From Euglena gracilis (lineage: Eukaryota; Euglenida; Euglenophyceae; Euglenales), in NCBI GenBank assembly GCA_039621445.1, contig CP154956.1, forward strand, positions 6,677,009 to 6,741,008: 64,000 nt of DNA, in the 5' to 3' direction. The notes beneath the pieces are model-generated. The model made no database searches. It was not told the origin of the DNA and saw nothing but the letters and a program-made list of their open reading frames with translations. Positions 10,201 through 22,200 of this stretch are shown here, in pieces. The translations under genes and the position numbers were made by a program. How positions within the stretch are numbered: the stretch's first letter is position 1; each line of letters starts with the position of its first letter.

Positions 10201-13200
10201 GGGACCCGGCCAGCACGGCAACAACCTGCTTGGTGGGCTGCACCAAGACCACTTGGATGCCCTTGTGGCGCTGCTCCTTGACCAGCGACTTGAAGAAATG
10301 GACCGCGGCTACAGGAGGCATGCCACCCTATGGACTATGGCGAAACGGTGGCAAGACAACTCAACAACCTGGTTGGTGGGCAGCCGGGCTGGTGAAAATT
10401 GAAACACGCATTTGTTGTTTGGTTTTCCCCCTGCGGGGTGGCCAGGGTTGTATGGGAATATCCCAGGGGGGGGGACCCCCCTTCCGAAACTAGGGGGGGG
10501 ACCCTCCTACCTCCAGTTTTCGGTCGCCGAAAATTTCGGCCGCTTTTTTGGGTCAAATGGTTAGTTTTTCTGAAATTTCTCAAAAATGGTGGGGAATCAA
10601 AAGAAATGCCCAAATTCCTAAATTGAAGCCCTTAAAAAGCCCTATCTAACAGTATTTTGATTTTCTGACAACTCCCGATTTATGGTCATTTTTGGCCATT
10701 TTGCCAAAAATAGCACCTTTTCAAAAACTTTTGGCACCGAAAAGTATATCCCACTCCCCCTGGGGGGGTGGGGGGGGGACTCAAACCCACCCCTCCCCCC
10801 CTCTCCCCGGGCCCCGGGGGTCCAAGACTCAAAAAACCCCTGCTCGCCATACATGCAAACCAGAAGAACCATGAACTTGCTGCAAACAAAAGCAAAATTG
10901 AGAGACAGCCCAGAAACCAGAGATCATTTCCGAGACAGGGGCCTCTCCCCCCCCAGGGGATGGTGTTGGGATCATGAAATGAAAAATCCCCCGACCCCCA
11001 CCCGGCATGCGCCTGGGCGGGTCCGTCCACCACGGACACGCCAGACATGTCCAGGATCAGGAAGCTGATGTTGCGCCCCATGACCTGGTTCCGCTCCTCG
11101 AAGTAGTCGATCGCTGGCAGGGGAAGCCCAGCAGCTCAAAACTGCTCTGCAGGTGTGCAGTGCCCAGGGGTCCGCAGTCTGGCTGGGCGCTGCTGGTTCT
11201 GGCTAGACCCCCCCCCCCATGAGCCCCCCACATTAGTTGCACTAAAAGCTTCTTGTCTTGTTGTTATGGCCGGCGCTGACTTCGCTTCTGGCCCAGTTTG
11301 TGGTGAGGCCAGAGACCCCTTGCACCAAGTGCTCTTGTGCTGCTCCCCCCCCCCGGAGTTGGGTTGCCGGCTGACCTCACCCCCCCCCTTGCCTTAGCAC
11401 TGGAAAACATGAGTTAGAACGAGGGGGTGGTGCTTAGACAAGGGGGAAATTTTTGACCGCAAAAAAATCGGCGCAACGTGCTGAAAACTAATTCAAAACT
11501 AATTCCCTTATTTTATGGTCCACTGTTGCACTTGCAAGCACTTAGATGAAAATCAACAACTACCGGAGGGATGAAAATACCGCGCCGCATTAATTACCGA
11601 ATGGATTAATATCGCTCACTGGGCGAGTTTCCGTACTGGCGATCTGGGCATTTTTCCGGCACGGCGACCAGAATTAGGATCAGGCAAATTTTTTAATCTG
11701 GGTCGCGGAGTGAGTTTTTTCTGCCTCACAGCGTAACGATCAGGCGTCTGGCAGGTTTTATTACAGAGCGGTATTAATCCATTCGGTATTGCTACCGAGC
11801 GGTATTTTCATCCCTCCGGTGCATATGCAACCACCAAATCTTGAAAAAATCAACGTCTCACCAAACCAGGCTTCAGAAAGTTCCGAAATTTGGAACTTTT
11901 TTTGGACAAATTTCTCTGAAAAACGCACATAAAAAAAGATGACCTTCAGAAATATGGGTAAGAACCGGGGGGTGGTGCTCAGACAAATATGAAACACGTG
12001 CTGGGGGTTGGCGAGGCGCTGCTCCTGGGCGTTGTGCGCAGGGGGTTGATGTTGGCGAAGTAGATGGGCGCATCGATGCGAATGATGAGGCACTCATTGA
12101 CCTCTTCCGCGGTCGCCACCTGCTTCAGGCTGCGGAAGCGACTGCGCATGCTCAGAGTTCAGGACCAGGGGGCACAACCTTAAAAAAACAAACACACAAG
12201 AAAAGACCAAAAATAAAAAATAAACAAAAAGAAAAATAAATAAAGATGAAAATGAAAGAAAAAAATGAACAAAAAACAAAATAAAAGCTACAAGAGTAAT
12301 TAGACCGGAATTTGACAATTTAAAAGAAAAGTGCATGATTTTTGTTCTTTGCGACTCTTGGCCAAAATTTCAGCATCAAAGAATAGGCACAAGCCAAAAA
12401 ATGCAGTTCTCTTGGGTTCCTCTGGGGAAGGGGGGCCAAACAGGGGGGAATGGTTTGTCCATCAAGCTCCCAAAAGCACAGCTGCTGCTGCGATACACTT
12501 CAGTGCCGGGGACGTTCCCTTGGATGGTGATCTGTGAGAATGAATGACATGCAGAGGAAGGGTCACCACATTCCAAAAAAAAATTGTGCGGCCCATGCCG
12601 GTTGTGCTGGCACAGGCCAGGCGAAATTTTTCGGCCAAAAAAAAGTGAAATGTGCGCTAAATACGCGAAATATGTGCAAATTTTGTCTTCCGCATATTAC
12701 CCCCCCCCCCCTGACTTCCTATAGCAGCCCCCCCCCGGGGTCGATTTTAGGTCCCCGTGCCTGCTGCTGCCCCGGCACCACTGGGTGTGTTATGGCACTA
12801 CCCACCCAAAACCCGACCCCCCCCCTGGGTCGAAACTGCCCCCCCCCGTTGTTTGCCCATAGCACCCAGTCCTGTGTGCACTGTGGCAGTTTGTGTGGTA
12901 CCCCCCCCCTAGTCATATGACCGGGTTCCTGCAACCTGTGACCGGGGGGGGGGTCATAACATCCCCAGGACCTTCAACCGGTGACCGGGGGTGGGTCGTA
13001 AATGAAGGGGTGTCGTAGCGACTAGGGGGGGGTGCTGTTTGGCCTTTGGCCCTCTTTGTCTGTGTGCACCACTCCCCGGTGGAGCACCTCCCTACCTACC
13101 CCCCCCCGGGAAACTGTCACCTGACAGGTTGGCCAGTACCGGGGACCCTGACAGTTTCCCGGGCGGGACCCTGACAGTTTCCCGGGTAGGGCATTTCAAG

Positions 13201-16200
13201 GGAAAGTCAATGAAAAATGACCCTGACAGGTTGGCCGGTACCGGGGACCCTGACAACTTCCTATACTGACAGGTTGGCCGGTACCGGGGACCCTGACAGT
13301 TTCCCGGGCGGGACCCTGACAGGTTCTCGGGCATGACAGTTTCCCGGGGGTAGGTAGGTAAACGCTCCATCTCAGAACAATGTCTTGGGGCAAACAGTTC
13401 CTTTGAAAAGGGAAAAGTGGCTTCTGTGTCCAACAAACAGAACAAAAGTGGGGCAAGTGGGGAGAAAACCGCACCTGCGGGAAAGCGGAGTAGAGGACAA
13501 CGATGGCCAGTGACACTCCGATGGAGATGGCCAGACTGCGGCAGGGCGGGGTGGAGGACACGGAGTCCAGTCTGTGCTGGCCATATCAGTCACTGATAAG
13601 GCCAGCACCACGTCTCACGTTGCTTTTCCCGGGATTGCTTTTGCGCAGCATTCACTGAATTTCATAACATGCAGACTTGGTTCCTTGGGGGGCTGCTTCC
13701 TTGGGGAAGGTTGCAAGTTGGGGATTGGGGGGGGGGGGGGGCTCGGTCGGACCCCACCCTTCCCCCCCCCGGGGGGTCCACGACTATAAAACCCCTGATC
13801 CGGGCCTTAGAGGGAAAAAATATCCAAAAGTGCTCAAAAATATGAATTTTCGGGAATGTGCCAAAATGTGCAAAACTCTGAGAGAGAAAGCGGAAAATGA
13901 CAAAAACAGGAAAAAATTCCCAGAAACGTCAAAAATGGCACCGGGTTTGAAAGGTTTTCAAAGAAAATGTTGGTTAAAAATTTTGCGGTGCGTAATCACC
14001 CTAAAGCCATCAAATTTGTTTTGGAATTCAGTTCCAAAACCAGCACCAGCACTCGGGTGAAGCATGGCAGTTTGAACGGCTGGTCCACACGGTCCTGGGT
14101 CCCATTCAACGCCCAACATCATGACGCAGATGAGGGCGGTGCAGTACACGAGGCAGTCGAACTTGTTGACCTTGTACAGAAAGACGAACTCCCGCCAGTT
14201 GAACAGCGCCGGCATGGCGGAGATGATGATGGCCGCCATGGCGTTGAGGGGGAGGGCGCGGGCCCATTGCCGGAGTTTCTGACCTGGCTCTGCTGCTGAG
14301 TGGCTGGTCCATGGGGGTTTTTTATTACCCCCCCCCTTGTCGTACGACCAGGTTCCTGCAACCTGCGACCAGGGGGGGGGGGTCGTAACACCCCCAAAAC
14401 CTGCAACCTGCGACCGGGGGGTGGTCGTAAATGAGGGGAGGGTTGGAGAAATTGCAGTCCGAACATGGTGTTAATTGGACTGGGTAACTTGACGAACTTG
14501 TAAAATAATCCACACATTTGTCTCTGGCTTACCACCACCAGATTCAGAGCTTCATTTCCATGTGTGGTTACTCGCACTGCCCTCCCCCCAAACGCCCAGG
14601 TTATCACCTGGAGCCGTGTCCCCTTTGTCCACACCCCTCGTCCACACAACACCCTGATCAGAATGATTTCTTGTGACCCTGTGGTGAATCCCTGTTTTGA
14701 GAATTGCCATTGGTGGCTCTTATTGAGAACCCTTCACTCCAGGCTTCTTTTTAAGACCCCCGGGGGGGGGGTCCCCCCCCCACCCACCCAGGGTGGCGCG
14801 GGACCCCCCCCCCCAAAATCGGGCCCGCTAAAGGCAATTTTCAAAAATTTTCGGCGCTTCGCCCGAATAGGTATACCCAGCGCCTCCGGCGCGGGACCAC
14901 CCCGGGGGGGGGGGGTCCGGCCCGGCCCCGCCCACCCACCCCCCCGCCCCGGGGGGGGGGGGGGGGTCAGGTGACTTAAAAAGAAGCCTGCTTCACTCCC
15001 ATGAGTCTTTGGAGGAGCCCTTATGGGGGGTGTCGCAAAAAAAAAAACCCCATCCCCCCATTATTATTTGTTTTTGGGGTTTTAATTTCAAAGCCAAACC
15101 ATTTTCCCATTTTTTTTGTATTTTTTGAATTTTTGGCTTGTTTGCCCGGTTTTTTTCAACCCACCACCCCAATGCTTCCAGAGAACCCCTGAGGCTCGCA
15201 ACAATGCCCAGACCACCCCCTCACCCCACCCGGCCCTTCCCTCCCATTTACCGCCATTTTTTTCGTGATTATTCGTGATTATTCGTGATTATTCGTGATT
15301 ATTCGTTTACCCGGTTTTCAGCTAAATTCGTGACAGGGGGGTGTTCCAAAAAAAACCCCCGTTTTCAAATTGACTGCTGTCAAATTTCCAGACCATGGGG
15401 CAGCCAAAAATTTTTAGGTTACCTCCCCCCACCATTGCCATTCCAAAGTCCATAAGGGCCTAAAAAGCCACTGAGAAACAACCCTTTTAAGGCGGGGCAC
15501 CCCCCCCCAGGGGGGAGCCAACTGAGGTCGCTAAAATGGCCAACAAGTGCATCTCCAAAACGGGCATTCTTGCTGACATGAAAACCGCAAATGGGGACAA
15601 ATTCCGAAGATGTGGGATTTTGGCACTGTGTTTTCCATTCGTGGTGGAAACCGCCATTTTTTCGTGATTTTTCGTGAATTCTTTGCACATTTTTCTATTT
15701 TGGTCTTTTGGACTGTTTTTTTGGCCAAAAATTTTTTTTTGGTTTTGCACTTTAAATGGACTTTTGATTGGGATTTTGGCAAAGCGGGCACCAAGCAAAA
15801 AAAAAAAAAAAATCCCGTCCCGACACATTCAATGAAAAATCCATAGACGGGGCCGGGGTCAAATTTTCTTAAGCAACGCCCTGCCTGGCAGGAAGAACAA
15901 TGCTTTTAGGATTGGAAATGCCTCCCCCCCCCCAGGGGGGGCATTCCCTCATTCCAATCCTAGCGGTCGCTAAAATGGCCAATGCTCGTCTCCAACCGGG
16001 GGGGGGGGGGGGGGTTGGACAAGGGGGGGGGGGGTGGATCCCAAGTCGGAGGAAAATTCACCGAAGATGGGGCCATTTTGGACTGTTTTTGGCCATTCTT
16101 GCCATTTCTTGACCATGGTTGGCACTTTTGGCCAGTATTGGGCATTTTTGGGCATTTTTGGGTATTTTTAGGCATTTTGACCACTTTTCGCCTTGATTGG

Positions 16201-19200
16201 TCGCTTTTGGCCACCTTTGGCAACTGTTGGCCACACTATGGCCCTCTTTGGCCCATTTTTGGCCACTTTGGGCGATTTTTGGTGACTTTTGGCCATTTTT
16301 GCCCTTTTTGCCTTTTTTTTGGCTTTTGGCCATTTTGTGTCAGCTTTTAACAAACCCCTTTTTGGCTGAAAACATGATCCATCACAAAAACAGAAAGCAA
16401 AGTCGCTCGCGGCCAATGTTGTTGCGCAACAGTGAAGCGGTCCTCAAACTCATCGTCAGAATCCGAAGAAGACATTTTCTAAAGAACAAATAAAACACAG
16501 TTCCGAATGCTGAATGACTACATTTGTAAAGAAAAAAATTCCCAGGAAAAAAATCTCATTTGTGGTTATTCGTGATATTCGTGATTATTCGTGATTTTCG
16601 AAAAATCCGAAATTCGTGGTGATTCGTGATTATTCGTGATCATTCGTGCCACAAATCAGAGGGAATCCCTGCTGTGACACCCGCATCAGTGGTGATGCAC
16701 TGCACACCAAACTTCTTCATTGTGGAACTCATCCATTCCCCAAAAGGAGGAAAAGAGCAAACCTGCAGATGGATTGAGGGGGGAGGGGGGCAGTGGATTT
16801 TCCAACTGGGTTGCCTGCGCATGCCAGCAAGTTGGGACTTGGCGCCTTGGGCGTTGGTGAGGGAGCTGCGGGAGAAGGACCCAGTGGTGGTGTAGCAGTT
16901 GAAGCGCTGCCAGGGATTTGGACTTCTCTGCATGCAAAAAAACCAACCAGAAATGCCAAAAATAATGAACAAATAACAAACAAGCAACATAAGTTGGATT
17001 TCATGCACTTTCAAGATCCGGTGGTCCAAAACTCCAAGCATACGATAACTGTTAAATTGTGCTGAATTCCTTTTGTGAAAATAGAATATGGCAAAAAAAA
17101 GGACAATAACATTCACCTTCGATCGTGCAGCCTTCTGTCACTTCTGTTGTCACTCTAATGAGGACTAAACCAAGCAATGCCAGAAAAAAAGATGCCAAAC
17201 CCTGCTCATGCCCCCACAATGTTGGCAATCCCCAAACCCCGGATCTCCGCCGTGGGGTTGAGATGGTAGCCATTCAGGGCCGCCACACCTAGGCCCCACC
17301 TCATCACTGGTCCCTATGCAGCGATTATGCTCCGCCCCAAATCACGGCTTTCTGCCCTTGCGGAGACGGAACATTGGGACGCAACTTCATTGCCTTCTGT
17401 GGAGTACTGTGGGATCACTTGGGTAAAGAAAGTGGCCAGGGGTTTTTTAAGACCGGGGGGGAGGGGGTCGGCCCCCCCCCCCCCCGGGGTCCAAGGGACC
17501 CACCCACCCTACCCCCCCTCCCCCCCCCTCGGGGGAGGGGGTCCAAGATTAAAAAAAACCCTGAAAGTGGCATGGAGAGGAAAACAAAACTTTGGATGGC
17601 CCCAGCCAGGCTGTGCCTTTTGTTCTTTGGGTTGCCTGCCCAAAAGGTGGGCGACTGTCACTTGACACCCAGGGTTGTGACAGGTACCCGGCCCCTGGCA
17701 CTGAAGAAAAACTGCTGGCGGAAACTGCGGCCCCAAGACGTTTCGAACGTGCTTCCACAGTTTTGAACTGCTGATTTTTTGTTTTTCTGACTATTCTAAA
17801 AACTAGTTTCCAGTCAGGGGTCCACCCACCCCACCCCTGGGGGGGTCCCGGGGAACCCACAAAAAATGGCCGAAAAATCGCGAAAAGTACTAAAATAGCA
17901 CTTATTCGGCGCCGAAAAGTATATCCCACCCCCCTCCGGGGGGACCCCCCCAGGGGGGGGGGGGCTCGGCCGGACCCACCCACCCTACCCCCCCTCCCCC
18001 CCCCGGGGGTCCACGACTAAAAAAAACCCTCTGACCATCGTCGATAATTCTTGTCTGGTCGGCTGGAAGCCAGCCTCAGGAGTGGCAAAAAGGGGGAAGC
18101 CTGTTCATTGACCGGGCAATGGAGATGGACTCCAGCAGGTCGATCAGCAACACAATGATGGCGAGCATGAACTTGGAGCCGAAATTGGACATGGGGAAGA
18201 ACCAGCTCACGGTGGGCCCCGGGACGCCGGAGGGGATGTTGCCCGTGATGCGGATGGGCCCAGGGCTGAGACTGGGTTGTGAGTGGATGTTGTTGGGGGT
18301 CAGGTGAGAAAACAGGACATGGTGACATATTACCAGAATCATCCGTTGGTCGCCTTTCTCTGCCGTTTCAAGATCATTTGAGAGCGAGGAGGCCGCACCT
18401 GACTAACTGCAGTGGGCCTTCTTCCAGTGCAGGTGCGGGTGTGGAGCTGCAGGAAGATTGAGGATTTGTGCGACCCATGGAGTGCGCACACCCCTCCAAA
18501 ACCACCAAAAACCACCGTTCTTCAAACATTGTCCCTCCACTCAGCAAAAGCACAAGGCATTAAAAAGGAGCTCAGTTGTTTTTTATGGGCGTCTGCCAGG
18601 CTTCTTTTCAACAAGGCCGGGGGGAGGGGCGCCTTGTGCCATGGGGCACCTGCCCATAGCAGGCACCTACCCCCGTGGGGGTGGGGGGGGGGCAGGTTTG
18701 GGCCCCGGTGCCTGCCGACCCGGTCAATTTTCACCTTGAAAATGGCCATTTTCGGGCCCCCTGGCGCCTTTGGGAGTCAATGGGAAACGAGGTGAGCCAC
18801 CTCGGCAATTAAGCTTGCCACAAACGTGTCCAATTGTGGTTAAGATGGAACTTGTTAAACACACATGAAGGCTCCAAACAAATGCGAACGAAGAAGACTC
18901 TCACCCTGGCTGTTGGCTGGTGCTAAGTCCCAGCGGTAGCTGTATGTCAGGGCAGTGGAGATGATGACAACCAGCAGGGGCCCGAAGTAGCCGATGATCT
19001 TGGTGCGGGGGTGGAGGGCGGTGACCTTGGCCGCAAGCCCCTCCTCCGTTGTCAAATTGCCCAAAGCCGGCACGGGTGGGGCATTGATCAAAAGAAAACA
19101 GTTGCATTTCGGGTTGCTTTTGCATTTCCAGAGATGGAGTTCCACTTCCAAAGTCCCAACAATGCGGAGGTTTGCCCATGGTATGGTATGGTGGTGGAAG

Positions 19201-22200
19201 GAGTCGGAAAGAAAGGGCTTGGGCACGCAATCCCATGATGAAGACCAACCAGCAGAAACCCATTGCAAACTCCTGTTCGGGTGGTCGCACATGAGGTGGG
19301 TAGCATCGTTTTGGAGTTTTGACCTGAAATCAGTGCCTCAGCAGGACGGTCAAACCTTCCCCGACAACCCACATCCCATTGGATTTCCGAATTTCTCCGG
19401 AAGGTTTTCTGTTTTCTGGACTCCAACAGGACCACACAAAAAGGGCTCTCATGGGTCTTCTCTGTCAATCAACAATGTGGGGGTTTGCTCATAACATCAG
19501 CCAAAAGTCTGGGAGACCCAAAATGATCCCAAAACTGGGTAAATTTTAGCAACCCTTGGGCCCAACCCAACCAACACCCAAATATAAGCAACCCCTGGGG
19601 GGCCAATGAAAATTCCGAATTTAAGCAACCCCTGAACTCGAGGTGAAAAGAAAAAACATGAAAAAGCGAAATCATCTTAAACAAACAAAAACAGTTTTAC
19701 GGATTAAAACTATGAGTCTGTACCAGACATTCATTTAGTGTGGTTCACAAAAGTCGTGTGAACCACAAAAAAAAATTTGGTGTCCACAGGTGAACCACAA
19801 AATTGATTTTGGTGTCCACACGTGAACCACAAAAAAATTTTTGGTGTCCACAAAAAATTTTTGTTGCCCACAAAACTTGATTGAGGATTGAAAAAAAAAT
19901 GTGTGTTCTGACAGTGCGAGTACTGTATTGAGTAGTTGGCATTGCAAGCGCATTCCCTTTTTTCCAGCACTTGAAACCTTTGGATGCTGCTAAAATTGAT
20001 GACAAATCAACACCAAATTCCAATCTTTGGATCATAATTCAAATTTTCAGAAATTTTGATAAAAATCCGTGAACCATCAACCTCAAAATGACCTCATTTG
20101 ACCCCCCCCATCTGGGCCATTTTATGATGGCAGAAAACCCCCTCACCACCATCCCCCCCACCCCCACCCCCTACCACACCCCCCCTCAATGACAAAATCC
20201 CTTTATGATTATTATCCCATATTTTGACATGGTTAGGCAGTACGGGGGGGGGGTACTTTCGGCGGTGGGGTCGGGGGGGGGGGGGGCTCCCCCCCCCGAG
20301 ATTTTGGAAAGAAATTTTTTTTGAAAAGTTTGTAATTTACTCACCACATTCTTTGTGCTTTTTCAATTTCTCACATTAAGAACTCAAGCTTCATTGAACT
20401 TTTTGGCATTTTTGCTGTTGGACGTCGCTACCGTCTCGACGCCTTCAGGCGGCAAATTTAGGGAGGTTAGGCAGTATGGGGCTGTGGACCCCCCCCCGGT
20501 GAACTTCACCGGTGAACGTTCACCGGGGGGGGGGGGGGGGGAGGGGCGGGGGAGGGAGTACTTTGGCGGTGAAGTTCACCGATGAACTCCACCGTTTTGG
20601 GGGTGAAATTTTGATGGGTGAAATTTTGCTCCTTTTCCTCTCAAAATGGTGAGGACGCTGTTGGGCAAACGTGTTCAAAGAAGATTGCTTCACCCAGGCT
20701 TCTTTTTAAGACCCCGGGGGGGGGGCCCACCCACCCAGGGTGGCGCGGGACCCCCCCGGGGGGGGGACCCCCCAAAATCGTGCCCGTTAAAGGCAATTTT
20801 TCAAAAAATTTCGGCGCTTCGCGCCGAAAAGGTATACCCAGCGCCTCCGGCGCGGGACCCCCCCCCACCCCCCGGGGGGCCCGGACCCACCCACCCCCTC
20901 CCCCCGGGGGGGGGGGGGTCAGGTGACTTAAAAAGAAGCCTGGCTTCACCGCTGTTGAGGAGAAAGGTAATAATGCAAATGTCAGGAGGCGGTGTGAAAA
21001 TTTCTTGGTGTCCACGTGTGAACCTCAAACATCTTTTTTGGTGTCCACAGGTGAACCACAAAAAATTTTGGTGCCCATACGTGAACCACAAAAATTTTGG
21101 TGTCCACGGTGAACCACAAAATGGCAACCTTGGTGTACCACACTAAATGAATATCTGGTCTGTACCGTTGTTTTGGGACATTATTGTGTTGTTGCATACA
21201 TTTTCGCTCTGAAAACATCCTCCTCCCTTCATTTGAAGAAGAAGAGACATTTTTTTTGTTGCCCGTTTTATTCCAACCCCTCGCACAGTATGCTGAAACC
21301 CAATGTTAAGCAATCCCCAAAATTTAGCAGACCCTTGGGCGAATCGGCTGAAACCCGAATTTTTGGAACAGGTTTTTTACCAATCCCGGGGGGGGGGGTC
21401 GGATTTCAGCCTGTGCCCAGGCACATTCCTTTGAAAATAGGCCATTTTTGGCTCCACGGCGCCTTCAGCGCCGGGTCTGTGCTGGGGCACTTGTGTGCCC
21501 TACCCCCCCCTGGGGGAGGTCGGATCAGGAGTGCCTTGCAGTGCCTGGGCACCCCCCCCAGGGGTGGAGTCAGCACCACCTTAAAAACAGCCTGGTGACC
21601 ACCCGGTTGCGCCACTGGAAGTAGGGCAGCCATTCGGAACTCAACAGGTTGCTCAGCTGGGCATAGATGGGGTCGTCACGTGGGAAGCTGACGCTTGACG
21701 TCTTCGCAGTGGTGGTGGTGGTGTTCTTCGTCAAGTTTACCAATGGGCGTTGGTGCAATCTGTTTCTGTGGTGATCTCGTTGGGCATCCCCCCCCTTGTC
21801 CAAGGCACGCCATGTTCAGGGAATGTGCCATTCATAAAGGGTGGGGGGTCAATGACACAGTGCGCCAACACTGTGATTCAACAGAAAACCTCAGGTTTGC
21901 TGTTGACACGAGAGTGTGTCAATGTCACGGCGGGGCATAGCTGGCGTTTTTTTTGTTTTTTTTAAAAAATAAAACAAAACAGGGTGTTTTCTTTTTTTTT
22001 TAAAAAAAAACACCAAAAAACATCAAAAAAACATAAAAGAAATTTCATTGAAAAAAAACTCGTTATGAAACACCAAACCATTCTAAGTTCCTACAAAGTT
22101 CAATAACTGCGAAACATAGTAAAAAAAACATCCAAAAATGCAAAAAAAATGCTGCTTTATGACCTATTTTCACTTTTTTTGTGGAAGGATCTTTTTGACA

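Noticed and set aside
11562-11820. Bacterial contamination
   Set aside because: The segment differs in composition, but it is bounded by its own inverted repeats and lies inside a mapped intron, so an inserted element is the simpler reading.
16640-17116. 158-codon minus-strand ORF
   Set aside because: It contains real exon 13, but the rest is intron sequence read through; exon ends are set by the neighbouring exons.
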